Positions 41,445 through 49,672 of a stretch of 64,000 bases of DNA are shown here, piece after piece (the first letter of the stretch is position 1; each line of letters opens with the position of its first letter). The translations under genes and the position numbers were made by a program. Origin of the DNA: Armatimonadetes bacterium Uphvl-Ar2. Its GTDB lineage: Bacteria; Armatimonadota; Fimbriimonadia; Fimbriimonadales; Fimbriimonadaceae. The notes below the pieces were generated by a model that saw nothing but the letters and a program-made list of their open reading frames with translations, was not told the origin of the DNA and searched no databases. The stretch spans positions 1,116,001 to 1,180,000 of the forward strand of contig CP021424.1 in the NCBI GenBank assembly GCA_002162095.1, in the 5' to 3' direction.

Positions 41445-42791
41445 TTAGACCTTCAGATATTCACCCGAAAGCGGCACGTATTCCCACACCTTGTAGCGCA
41501 GATCCCACTGCCCGTCGGCGTAGTTCCACAGGTGCGGCGAGCGGAAGGAGTCCGTCAACCGGTCGAAGTACGCGCGATCCATGATCGGCTGTTCGAACAT
41601 CCGGCTGGCTTCGGGGAATTCCGCTTCCGGAATACTGAGGTACTGGAAGATCTCCTCCGCAAACCGCTCAGGGAACTCATGGTCGAACTTACGGACCAAG
41701 GCCACTCCTTCTTCCCGTGTGATGTCGCCGTTGCGGATTTCCTGGCTGGCGTCGTACGTGGCGCGGCCAATCCCGAACTTGATGCGGGTGGTGAAGTAGT
41801 GGAAGTCGTCGATCCGGTCGTCGATCGAGTTGTACTTGCTGTAGGTGCCGGGAGTGCGCTCGGGCGAGGCCTCAAAGCCCCCGTGCTCCACGCTGTAGTA
41901 GTACGCCGACTGCGGGTGCCACTTGAGGTAGTAGCCCAGGTAGTGCACCTCAACGTTCTTAGCCGCCAGATCGTCCGGGTTGGCCGGCAGGTACGGGTTC
42001 AGCGCGCTTTGCTCGAGCCCAAACTTCTCCTTCAGGTCGCTCACCGAGGTGCCCCCCAAATAGACCTGGCTCTGATCGTCCATGGTGAAGTAGTCGTAGC
42101 TGCGGCGGGCGCTTTCGGTGTCGACTTGCGGGTTTCCGTACTCCGCTTCGTTCTCCCCGTAGAACACCAGCGGGATATCGTGTAGAAGCGCGAGGCGCGG
42201 GGCCATCGCCTTTTGTCCGATGATGAACGGCTGGAACGGGTGGAACAGGTTCTCTACGGCGAGGCGGGTGAGCAGCCGGTGGACGCGGCCATCAGGGGTG
42301 CAAAGGAAGTTGTCAAACCCGGCGTGGATCCAGCGCTGGAAGTTGCGCCAACCCCACTCGGTGTAGATGTGCGGCGCCCACGTGACGGTGAGCGGGTGCA
42401 TGTTGTACTTGGTGCGCAAAACGTGCGCGGCGTAGAAGCTGTCCTTGCCGCCGCTGCCGGGCACCAGGCAGTCGTAGCTGCCGTCGTGCTTGCGGTGGCG
42501 GTCGCAGAGCTCTTGGAGTTCGGCCTCGCGCTGCTCCCAGTTGATGGTGGCTTCCTTTTGCTCGGAAACGCGGCAAGCATCACACACGCCGTGCTCGTCG
42601 AAGTTGATGGTGGCCTTCTTGCTTTCGTTCGTGTGCTTGAACTCAACCGCCGAATTCGGGCGTTGGTTAGAAATCACACATTTGGCGCAAAAAGCAACGT
42701 CTTGAGGGAGGCCGTATTTGGTGGGTCTGTCGTCGCGATCTGGCGCGAACAGTGAGAGGTCAAGAGCACGTGAAGCCGGATAAAAACCCAT
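41445..42791 (-). CDS. N-acetyl sugar amidotransferase (WbpG/PtmG-like)
   Basis: 448 residues. Two Cys pairs (FCAKCVISNQRPNS; GVCDACRVSEQK) suggest a zinc site. The PP-loop ATPase motif is CLVPGSGGKDSFYAAHVLR. GQKAMAPRLALLHDIPLVFY and GENEAEYGN are family landmarks. It uses ATP and ammonia from the HisH/HisF-like pair to turn an N-acetyl group into an acetamidino group, as in Campylobacter PtmG/PseA and Pseudomonas WbpG. ATG 42791 is chosen; the frame is open to 42824, overlapping the aminotransferase gene. In this operon the substrate is probably a legionaminic acid intermediate. Confidence 0.87.
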   Translation of the reverse strand: MGFYPASRALDLSLFAPDRDDRPTKYGLPQDVAFCAKCVISNQRPNSAVEFKHTNESKKATINFDEHGVCDACRVSEQKEATINWEQREAELQELCDRHRKHDGSYDCLVPGSGGKDSFYAAHVLRTKYNMHPLTVTWAPHIYTEWGWRNFQRWIHAGFDNFLCTPDGRVHRLLTRLAVENLFHPFQPFIIGQKAMAPRLALLHDIPLVFYGENEAEYGNPQVDTESARRSYDYFTMDDQSQVYLGGTSVSDLKEKFGLEQSALNPYLPANPDDLAAKNVEVHYLGYYLKWHPQSAYYYSVEHGGFEASPERTPGTYSKYNSIDDRIDDFHYFTTRIKFGIGRATYDASQEIRNGDITREEGVALVRKFDHEFPERFAEEIFQYLSIPEAEFPEASRMFEQPIMDRAYFDRLTDSFRSPHLWNYADGQWDLRYKVWEYVPLSGEYLKV

Positions 42792-42808
42792 AAACACCAG
42801 ATGGAGGA

Positions 42809-43963
42809 CTAGAGTGTATGCCAAAAGGTTCGAACTGCGTCAACCACCCGGCGCAAATGCTCATCGGTGATGTGGGTCGAACACGGCAAGCTCAGAGATT
42901 CTCGGTTCAAGCGTTCGGCCACGGGGAAAGGGCCTTGGCCCAAATGAAGATAGGGCGGGCTGAGATGGTTCGGCTGCCACAAGGGCCGAGTTTGGATGCC
43001 CTGCGAGTCCAAATGACGCAGGAGCGGACGGCTATCCGGCGCAAACAGGGCAGTGTAGAGCCAACACGCGCTCGTAATGCCTTCGGCCTCTGGCATCGGT
43101 GTAAACCCTGCCAGGTCCTGAAAGGCCTCGTTGTAGAATTCGAAAACTTCGCGCTTCCGATTGAGGAATATGGGCAACTGTTCTAGTTGCGCCACTCCCA
43201 TGGCGGCCTGGATGTTGGTGAGGCGGTAATTGTAACCGACTGCCCCGTGAATAAATTCTACGGGCTCATCCTTCGCCGTGGTGGATAAGTATCGCGCTCG
43301 CTTCGCCACCTCGGGGTCAGAAGTGACCAACATGCCGCCCCCACCCGTGGTGATGAGTTTGTTGCCGTTAAAGCTAAAGCAACCCGATTGCCCGCGCGTG
43401 CCGATAGCCCTCCCCTCTTTGTCCAGTGCGCCCAGGCCTTCGGTGGCGTCTTCCACTACGGGGATCCCCATTTGGGTGGCAGACGCCAGAATCGGCGAAA
43501 GATCCACAGGGTGCCCCAGCAGGTGCACCGGCAAGATCGCCCCCACCCGCTGATTGCGCTGGGGATCGTAGGCGCCATCCTCTCGCTGCTCTAAGCCCTC
43601 GATGTACGCCACTGTCGCGGCGGCATCCATCTGCCAGGTTTGCGGGTCGGCATCCACAAACAACGGGGTGGCCTGGCAATAGGTGATCGCATTGATGGGC
43701 GCAATAAAGGTGAGGGTCGGTACCACCACCAGGTCGCCGGGTCGCACACCCGCCACCAACATCGCGATATGCAGGGCGGCGGTGCCGTTCATCATCGCCA
43801 CGGCATAGGGCGCGCCTACGGCGGCGGCAAATTCACGCTCAAAGCGGTCGACAAACGGGCCGGCGGTGCTCACCCAGCCGGTGGCAAAGCACTCCTGGAC
43901 GTATTCAGCCTCGCGCCCCCCCAGGTTGGGGACGCACAGCGGAATCGAGGTGCCCCCGCTCAT
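42809..43963 (-). CDS. legC: DegT/DnrJ/EryC1-type sugar aminotransferase LegC
   Basis: 384 residues from ATG 43963 (MSGGTSIPLCVPNLGGREAE), whose start overlaps the legB stop (ATGA). PLP enzyme of fold type I: MMNGTAALHIAMLVAGVRPG, VPTLTFIAPINAI, VVEDATEGLGA (Asp contacting PLP) and CFSFNGNKLITTGGGGM with the Schiff-base Lys. It transaminates the 4-keto sugar made by LegB to the 4-amino-4,6-dideoxy sugar (GDP-linked in the Campylobacter pathway). Context with legB, legH and legG supports the assignment. Confidence 0.88.
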   Translation of the reverse strand: MSGGTSIPLCVPNLGGREAEYVQECFATGWVSTAGPFVDRFEREFAAAVGAPYAVAMMNGTAALHIAMLVAGVRPGDLVVVPTLTFIAPINAITYCQATPLFVDADPQTWQMDAAATVAYIEGLEQREDGAYDPQRNQRVGAILPVHLLGHPVDLSPILASATQMGIPVVEDATEGLGALDKEGRAIGTRGQSGCFSFNGNKLITTGGGGMLVTSDPEVAKRARYLSTTAKDEPVEFIHGAVGYNYRLTNIQAAMGVAQLEQLPIFLNRKREVFEFYNEAFQDLAGFTPMPEAEGITSACWLYTALFAPDSRPLLRHLDSQGIQTRPLWQPNHLSPPYLHLGQGPFPVAERLNRESLSLPCSTHITDEHLRRVVDAVRTFWHTL

Positions 43964-44946
43964 ACGGCGTAAACGTCGGGGCGGTAGGCGTCCAGATGGC
44001 GTTCCAGCCACGCAATGGTGCTGCGGAGGCCATCTTCCAGCGAGACCTTGGGGGTCCAGCCCAGCGTGTTCTGCGCGAGCTGGAAATCGGCGAGCAGGCG
44101 CTCGACTTCGCTGGCGGCGGGACGTTGACGTTCGTCAGTCGAGACGACCTCGATGGGCTTGCCCACCAGTTCGGCAATCAGGTGCGCCAGGTCGCCAATG
44201 CTGATCTCACGGCCCGAACCGAAATTGAACGTGCCCCCGACCGCTGCGGGATGCGAACCGGCGGCCAGGAACCCTTCCACCGTGTTGCTCACGTAGTTGA
44301 GGTCGCGGGTGGGCGAAAGGCTGCCCAGTGCCACCTGCGTGCGGCCGGCCAGAAGCTGGCTGATGATGGTGGGGATGACCGCGCGGGCGCTCTGCCGGGG
44401 ACCGAAGGTGTTAAACGGCCGCGCCACCACGACGGGCAGTTCGAAAGACTTGTAGAACGACTCGGCGATCTTGTCCGCCCCGATCTTACTTGCCGAATAC
44501 GGCGATTGCCCCTGCAGCGGGTGATCCTCGCTGATAGGCACCGTAATGGCCGTCCCGTAGACCTCGCTGGTGCTCGTGTGCACCACGCGCGGGCGCCCTT
44601 GGTCCAGCGCGGCCTGCAGCACATTCAGGGTGCCCTCCACGTTGGTGCGCACGTAGCTGCGCGGGGCGCGGTAGCTGTAAGGAATCGCAATCAGCGCCGC
44701 GAGGTGGAACACCACTTCGCAGTCGCGCACGGCCGCCCGCACGCATTCGGCATCGCCGATGTCACCGGCAAAGACATCCATCTCCCCGACGTGCTCGCTC
44801 TGGTCCAGCCAACCCCAGCGGCCCGCGCCGTTGTAGTGCACCATCGCGCGCACTTGGGCGCCTTCTTTCACCAGTTGCTCGGCGAGGTGGCTCCCGATAA
44901 ATCCGCCCGCCCCGGTGACGAGTACTTTCCTTCCTTGGTAGTTCAT
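43960..44946 (-). CDS. legB: NDP-N-acetylglucosamine 4,6-dehydratase LegB
   Basis: 328 residues, extended short-chain dehydrogenase: VLVTGAGGFIGSHLAEQL binds NAD, VFHLAALIAIPYSY, STSEVYGTA and YSASKIGADK (catalytic Tyr-Lys), then ARPFNTFGPRQSARAVIP. It oxidises C4 and eliminates C5-C6 water to give the 4-keto-6-deoxy sugar, the committing step toward legionaminic acid. It begins seven bases after the ptmE stop. Confidence 0.9.
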   Translation of the reverse strand: MNYQGRKVLVTGAGGFIGSHLAEQLVKEGAQVRAMVHYNGAGRWGWLDQSEHVGEMDVFAGDIGDAECVRAAVRDCEVVFHLAALIAIPYSYRAPRSYVRTNVEGTLNVLQAALDQGRPRVVHTSTSEVYGTAITVPISEDHPLQGQSPYSASKIGADKIAESFYKSFELPVVVARPFNTFGPRQSARAVIPTIISQLLAGRTQVALGSLSPTRDLNYVSNTVEGFLAAGSHPAAVGGTFNFGSGREISIGDLAHLIAELVGKPIEVVSTDERQRPAASEVERLLADFQLAQNTLGWTPKVSLEDGLRSTIAWLERHLDAYRPDVYAV

Positions 44947-44953
44947 TTGCGTT

Positions 44954-46033
44954 TTAAACGCGGCCTTGTTGGATATCCACTTGGGCGCGCATGTAGTCGT
45001 CGTGATGCCCGATGTCGAGCCAATACTCGGTCACGGGGAAGCTGGCCACGGTTTGGCCCTCGTCCATCAGCCGGGCAATCAAATCGGTCATATCCATGCG
45101 CCCGCTCTCGCCCAGGTATTCGAAGGCGCGCGGATCGAGCATGTAAATGCCCGCGTTCACAAAGTGGACTATGGTCGGCTTTTCGTTAATGCCCACCACA
45201 ATGCCATCCCGCTCTTGGATGACGCCGTAGGGGATGTAAGTTTCGTGGGCGCGCACGGCCACCGTCATCAGGGCGCGGCACTCCTCGTGGTACGCCTTCA
45301 TGCGGCGGTAGTCCACGTTGGTCAGGATGTCGCCGTTCATCACCAGCATGGTGCGCTCAGGCCGCTCCAGCAAGCGAAGGGCACCGGCGGTGCCCAGGGG
45401 CTCATCTTCATGGACGTAGTCCATGTTCACGCCGAACTGCGATCCGTCGCCAAAGTGGCCGTGGATCACCTCGGGACGGTAGTGCGTCGTCACGCGCACA
45501 TCGGCAATGCCGCTGGTGCGCAGCCCCTTAATGATGTGCTCCAGCAGGGGACGGTCGCCCACCTTCAGCATCGGCTTGGGGGTGTCTTCCGTGAGGGGGC
45601 GCAGGCGGCTGCCAAAGCCACCGGCCATCACCACGGCTTCCAGGCCGTCGTCCAGGTCCGGCACCAGTGCGCGCATGGTGTGCATGCCCAGCACCGTGCC
45701 CTGCTGGTCCACCACAGGCACCTGCTGCACGGCGTATCGTTTCATCAGGCTCAGCACGTCAGCGGGGCTCGTTTCGGGGGTGACGGTGATGGGGCGCGGA
45801 CGCTGCTTGCGCTCGGGGCGATCCATCAATTCGGCCAGGCCGCAATCAAGAGTCCGGCCTCCCAGGATGGCGCGGCGGAGGTCGCCGTCGGTCATACTGT
45901 CCAGAATTCGCTGGTTTTCGTCCACCACCAGAACAATGCCGGTGGAGTTGTGGTCAATGGCCTGCAACGCATCGCGAACCGTTGCCGTCGACGGCAACGT
46001 CAGGTTCGCAAGCGTTTGAAATCGGCTTCTCAT
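44954..46033 (-). CDS. ptmE: CBS-domain nucleotidyltransferase PtmE-like (glucosamine-1-phosphate guanylyltransferase)
   Basis: 359 residues from ATG 46033, just after AAGGAGT. Two CBS motifs at residues about 15-115 (GIVLVVDENQRILDSMTDGD; VQQVPVVDQQGTVLGMHTMR). The sugar-nucleotidyltransferase domain follows with AVVMAGGFGSRLRPLTEDTP, KPMLKVGDRPLLEHII, VMNGDILTNVDY and FVNAGIYML. The CBS-plus-transferase form is that of Campylobacter PtmE, which makes GDP-GlcN, so this pathway is probably GDP-linked at the start. Nucleotide preference is an inference. Confidence 0.85.
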   Translation of the reverse strand: MRSRFQTLANLTLPSTATVRDALQAIDHNSTGIVLVVDENQRILDSMTDGDLRRAILGGRTLDCGLAELMDRPERKQRPRPITVTPETSPADVLSLMKRYAVQQVPVVDQQGTVLGMHTMRALVPDLDDGLEAVVMAGGFGSRLRPLTEDTPKPMLKVGDRPLLEHIIKGLRTSGIADVRVTTHYRPEVIHGHFGDGSQFGVNMDYVHEDEPLGTAGALRLLERPERTMLVMNGDILTNVDYRRMKAYHEECRALMTVAVRAHETYIPYGVIQERDGIVVGINEKPTIVHFVNAGIYMLDPRAFEYLGESGRMDMTDLIARLMDEGQTVASFPVTEYWLDIGHHDDYMRAQVDIQQGRV

Positions 46034-46074
46034 AGGACTCCTTCCCCTTTCTATCATAGCCTGAATCGAGGCTA
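46034..46074 (-). promoter_or_regulatory. Possible internal promoter and hairpin before ptmE
   Basis: Minus strand: inverted repeat TAGCCT-CGATTC-AGGCTA (46074-46057), TATGAT overlapping its 3' arm as a possible -10, then AAGGAGT before ATG 46033. It sits in the largest gap inside the operon (59 bases between legH and ptmE). Confidence 0.35.
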
Positions 46075-46092
46075 ACGCCCGGGCAATTCAGA

Positions 46093-46728
46093 CTACCCCC
46101 CCGTAAATCGGGCTGGGACCCCCACCGCGCGCACTTCGTCCGGTAGATCACTGGCCACCACGGCCCCCGCGCCTACCATCACATCTTTGCCGATCGAAGC
46201 CCCTTGTCGAATGACGGCTCCGGCCCCTATATGCGTTCGCTCTTGGATCGTGACGCGGCCTAAAACCGTGGCCCCCGGCGCAACGTGGACGAAGGGCCCG
46301 AGCGCGGCTTCGTGCTCGATGGTGGCGTTCGAATTGATGATCGTGTGCGGCCCCGTGGTCACGTTGGGGTTCACCACCGCCCCCGGTAGCACCACGGTTC
46401 CCGGGCCAAGCGTGGCGAATGGCGAAAGGATGGCCGTGGGGTGGACCACCGTGAAGGGTTGAAGGCCGGCGGCTTCGGCGGCCCGGGCGGCCATCTCGCG
46501 TGGCACCGTGTTACCCACACTCCCGATGCCGACCACGTAGTGGGTCACGCCGGCGCCGGGGAGGAGCGGAAGAAGATCGTCGCCGCCGAGAATGGGGTGG
46601 CCGAGGACTTGCTCACCCACGCGCGCGGCATCTGCATCCAGAAGCCCGTGGACATCCACGCCCAGGGCAATCAGGGCATCCAACACCACCGAAGCGTGAC
46701 CTCCGGCGCCAATCACAACGACACTCAT
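46093..46728 (-). CDS. legH: NeuD/PglD-type sugar N-acetyltransferase LegH
   Basis: 211 residues. Rossmann-like N-terminal domain (VVVIGAGGHASVVLDALIAL) followed by a left-handed beta-helix with hexapeptide repeats (ATLGPGTVVLPGAVVNPNVT, IEHEAALGPFVHVAPGATVL, THIGAGAVIRQGASIGKDVM), ending VPARFTGG. It transfers acetyl from acetyl-CoA to the 4-amino group made by LegC. Same architecture as Campylobacter PglD and LegH; operon context decides the name. Confidence 0.86.
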   Translation of the reverse strand: MSVVVIGAGGHASVVLDALIALGVDVHGLLDADAARVGEQVLGHPILGGDDLLPLLPGAGVTHYVVGIGSVGNTVPREMAARAAEAAGLQPFTVVHPTAILSPFATLGPGTVVLPGAVVNPNVTTGPHTIINSNATIEHEAALGPFVHVAPGATVLGRVTIQERTHIGAGAVIRQGASIGKDVMVGAGAVVASDLPDEVRAVGVPARFTGG

Positions 46729-46761
46729 AATGGGACCCCGACCCGCAACCGGGTCCAGAGT

Positions 46762-47916
46762 TCAATGCGGCGTGGCATCCGCAAAGGGCTTAACCACACT
46801 CAGCGAACTCCAATCCAACGTCGCTAGAGTTTGCACGATTTGGGGCGCGGCTTGCCCGTTTCCGTAGGGGTTGGGCACGCTTTTAAGGCTGGTTTTCATG
46901 TCCGGGTCGAAGGTGCGGGTCAAGGCGGCGGTGATGGCAGCGAGTTCACATTCCACATCCATGACGTGGGCGCTACGTATGCGGCCTGCCTGGCGGGGGC
47001 CGATGTTGACCGTCGGAATGCCGAAGCTCGGCGCCTCCAGCAAGCCGCTGGAAGAGTTCCCCACGCACGCCGCGCACAGGCTGAGAGCGGTGTAGTAGAG
47101 CTTCGCACCCAGGTTCTCCACCGGGATGACGAAGTCGCTGGCTCGGTTGGCCAGCACCTCGCGCACGGCCAGCCCGCCCGGGTCGGTGTTGGGCATCGTC
47201 CAGATCGTCGGCACGCCCACGGCCTCGATCGCATCCATCAGGGTGTGCGTCTCTTGGGCCGCCGTCTCGGGGGCCACCGTCACGGGGTGATAGGTGGTGA
47301 CAAAGAAGGGATCAGGGAGCGCCCGCCCCACGGCTTGCTCGAGTTCCGCCCGCTCCGCTCGGGGTAGCGACAGCACCAAATCCAGGGCGGGTGCCCCGCT
47401 CACCCAGACGCGGCCCGGTTGCTCGCCCATCTGGATCACGCGCTGTCGGTACGCCTCGGTGGCCGTGAAATGCAGGTGGCTGAGCTTGGTCAGGCTATGC
47501 CGCAGCACGTTGTCAATCGCCCCCTCGGTCTCCTCGCCCCCGTGCAGGTGGATGAGGGGGATGCGGAACGGGGTGGCCGCCACGGCGGCGGCGTGGGTTT
47601 CGTAGCGGTCGCCGAGGAGCATCACGGCATCGGGCTTGAGATCCTGATAAGCCTGAGCAAAGCCTTCCGTACCCCGCGCCATGCTCTGCGCGATGGCCTG
47701 CGGGTCGTCGGTGGGCATAGTCATTGGCACCCGCGCCGCCGCTGAGAACCCCCGGGCCTCGATCATAGCGAGCGTGTGCCCGTGGGCTTCGCTGAGGTGC
47801 GCGGCCGCCACGATCAGAAGGGGCTCGAACATGGGGTGGGCCTGCAAGGCACGCAGCACGGGCTCCAAATAGTTGAAGTCCGACCGCGCGACCGTGACGA
47901 CCCCGATTCGGATCAC
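46762..47916 (-). CDS. legG: NDP-sugar hydrolysing 2-epimerase LegG (NeuC family)
   Basis: 384 residues from GTG 47916, whose codon overlaps the legI stop (GTGA). NeuC/WecB fold: IGVVTVARSDFNYLEPVLRA, MLLGDRYETHAAAVAATPFR, IHLHGGEETEGAIDNVLRHS, YHPVTVAPETA, and CVGNSSSGLLEAPSFGIPTV then NIGPRQAGR. It releases the nucleotide and inverts C2 to give 2,4-diacetamido-2,4,6-trideoxymannose, the substrate of LegI. It belongs to the GlcNAc 2-epimerase type and not to PseG, arguing for legionaminic over pseudaminic acid. Confidence 0.9.
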   Translation of the reverse strand: MIRIGVVTVARSDFNYLEPVLRALQAHPMFEPLLIVAAAHLSEAHGHTLAMIEARGFSAAARVPMTMPTDDPQAIAQSMARGTEGFAQAYQDLKPDAVMLLGDRYETHAAAVAATPFRIPLIHLHGGEETEGAIDNVLRHSLTKLSHLHFTATEAYRQRVIQMGEQPGRVWVSGAPALDLVLSLPRAERAELEQAVGRALPDPFFVTTYHPVTVAPETAAQETHTLMDAIEAVGVPTIWTMPNTDPGGLAVREVLANRASDFVIPVENLGAKLYYTALSLCAACVGNSSSGLLEAPSFGIPTVNIGPRQAGRIRSAHVMDVECELAAITAALTRTFDPDMKTSLKSVPNPYGNGQAAPQIVQTLATLDWSSLSVVKPFADATPH

Positions 47917-48944
47917 TGCAGGTCGCTCCACGCCAGACGGTGACCCGCCGGGACATCTTGCCGCAGGGTGCGCCCGACCACGCGATCCCAATCGGCGGGC
48001 TCAATGCCCCCGGCCGGTCGCCGCAAGCCCACGTGGGCCTCCGTAAGTACTGTGCCCGCGGGGCAAGCCTGGGTCAACACCACACTCCGGCGCGCCACTT
48101 GCTTTGTATTCAGTTCAGCGGCGGTGGGGCGCTTACGCCCGTCCCCCAAGCACGATTCGATGTCGCGCACGCCCTGCACCAGGGTCTTGAGTTCATCGGG
48201 CTCCAGGCTCGCCGCGTGGTCTGGCCCGGGCAGGCTGCGGTCCAAGGTGAAGTGCTTCTCTAGGATGCACGCCCCCCGCGCCACCGCCGCCCACGCCACA
48301 GGGAAACCCAGCGTGTGGTCACTAAATCCAACCGGAAGGTGGAACGCCGCCCCTAAGGTGTCCATGGCCCGCAGATTCACCTCACTGGGGGGCGTGGGGT
48401 ACGCGCTGACGCAGTGCAAGATGGCCAGGGGACCCGCCCCGTTTTCGGTCAGGGTTTCCACCGCCGCTTCCACCTCACCGAGCGTGCCCATCCCGGTGCT
48501 GAGAATGGTCGCCCGCCCCTTGCGCGCCAGGTGCCGCAGGAACGGGATATTGGTGAGTTCGCCGCTCGGAACCTTTACTACGTCCATACCAAGGGCGTCC
48601 AGCATGTCCGCGCTGGCTTCATCGAAAGCGGTGGACATGAACCGGATGCCGCATTCTTCGCAGTAGGCTTTGAGCTCGGCAAATTGCGCGTCCGAGAACT
48701 CCAGCGACTTGAGCAAAGTGAGCTGATCCGGGGCCGTCTCCCCGGGCTTCTTCATGTAGTCGGCCAGGGGCGCATCCGCGCTGGCCAGGGCTTCGGCGCG
48801 GAAGGTTTGGAACTTCACCGCATCGGCCCCGCTGGCCGCCGCTACTTCCACCATTTCCTTGGCGCGGGCTAGGCTGCCGTTATGGTTCACACCGGCTTCG
48901 GCAATGATGAAGCAAGGCTTGTTTCGACCAAATGGTGACTTCAT
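47913..48944 (-). CDS. legI: Legionaminic acid synthase LegI (NeuB family)
   Basis: 343 residues from ATG 48944. TIM barrel of the PEP-dependent sialic acid synthases: FIIAEAGVNHNGSLARAKEM, DAVKFQTFRAEALAS, RFMSTAFDEASADML, VKVPSGELTNIPFLRHLARK, ILHCVSAYPTPPSEVNL, VGFSDHTLG and ILEKHFTLDRSLPGPDHAAS. The C-terminal SAF (antifreeze-like) domain begins RRSVVLTQACPAGTVLTEAH. It condenses the mannose derivative with PEP to the nine-carbon acid. ATGA overlap with legF. Confidence 0.93.
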   Translation of the reverse strand: MKSPFGRNKPCFIIAEAGVNHNGSLARAKEMVEVAAASGADAVKFQTFRAEALASADAPLADYMKKPGETAPDQLTLLKSLEFSDAQFAELKAYCEECGIRFMSTAFDEASADMLDALGMDVVKVPSGELTNIPFLRHLARKGRATILSTGMGTLGEVEAAVETLTENGAGPLAILHCVSAYPTPPSEVNLRAMDTLGAAFHLPVGFSDHTLGFPVAWAAVARGACILEKHFTLDRSLPGPDHAASLEPDELKTLVQGVRDIESCLGDGRKRPTAAELNTKQVARRSVVLTQACPAGTVLTEAHVGLRRPAGGIEPADWDRVVGRTLRQDVPAGHRLAWSDLQ

Positions 48945-49630
48945 AGCATTTCTCGGGTGGCTCCGGCGGCCAGCAAGGTCGCCATCTCCCAATCCTCCTC
49001 GGTGTCGATATCCACGCTGCGGAGCGCGGGCATCACGTAGGGTCGGGTTCGGGATGGCAGAAACTGTCGGGCGGCGCGGAGCACTTCGGTTCTCACAAGA
49101 TACATGGCTCCGTTCAGAAGCCAGGGGGCCTGGGTGTCTTGCCGCCGGGCGGCGGTGTCCTCGGTAAGCGGGGCCAGGTAGCCCTCATTGGTCTCCCGGC
49201 GGAAGTAGGTGAGAGGATGCGCCGGGCACACGCTCACCACGGCGTCAGTCTCCTCGTCCACCAAGCGGGCGGCCGCCCGGATGTCTTCCGCGGTGCGCAA
49301 GGGGGAGGTGGGCTGCAGCAAAAGCAGCCAGTCCACGGGGCCGTAAGCATCCAGGGCATGCAGGGCCACATCCAGCGAACTCGCGGTGTCGGTGGCGAGT
49401 TCGGCGGGCCGCAACCACGGCACTTCAGCCCCGGCCCCGCGGGCCACCGAGGCGATTTCCTCGCCATCCGTGCTCACCCACACCACCGTGGCCAGCCCGG
49501 ATCCCCGCGCCGCCTCGATGCTCCAGGCGATTAAAGGCCGCCCGCGAAAAGGCCGCACATTCTTGCCCGGCAAGCCTTTGGAGCCTGCCCGGGCAGGAAT
49601 CAGGGCCAGAACGGTGCCGATTTCGCTCAC
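48941..49630 (-). CDS. legF: CMP-legionaminic acid synthetase LegF (NeuA family)
   Basis: 229 residues from GTG 49630; the upstream part of the open frame overlaps the divergent SLBB gene. Cytidylyltransferase: ALIPARAGSKGLPGKNVRPF, SIEAARGSGLATVVWVSTDG, LLLLQPTSPLRTAEDIRAAA, LNGAMYLVRTEVLRAARQF and SVDIDTEEDWEMA. It activates the nine-carbon acid with CTP for transfer. First gene of the operon, with TAAACT eight bases before the GTG and no Shine-Dalgarno sequence. Confidence 0.92.
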   Translation of the reverse strand: MSEIGTVLALIPARAGSKGLPGKNVRPFRGRPLIAWSIEAARGSGLATVVWVSTDGEEIASVARGAGAEVPWLRPAELATDTASSLDVALHALDAYGPVDWLLLLQPTSPLRTAEDIRAAARLVDEETDAVVSVCPAHPLTYFRRETNEGYLAPLTEDTAARRQDTQAPWLLNGAMYLVRTEVLRAARQFLPSRTRPYVMPALRSVDIDTEEDWEMATLLAAGATREML

Positions 49631-49638
49631 GGAAGTCC

Positions 49639-49665
49639 AGTTTAGCCCCCTCGCCCCGGTATTCT
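49639..49665. promoter_or_regulatory. Divergent leaderless -10 elements for the leg operon and the SLBB-dehydratase genes
   Basis: Minus strand TAAACT (49644-49639), eight bases before GTG 49630. Plus strand TATTCT (49660-49665), seven bases before ATG 49673. The starts are 42 bases apart. Confidence 0.5.
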
Positions 49666-49672
49666 TGAGCGC

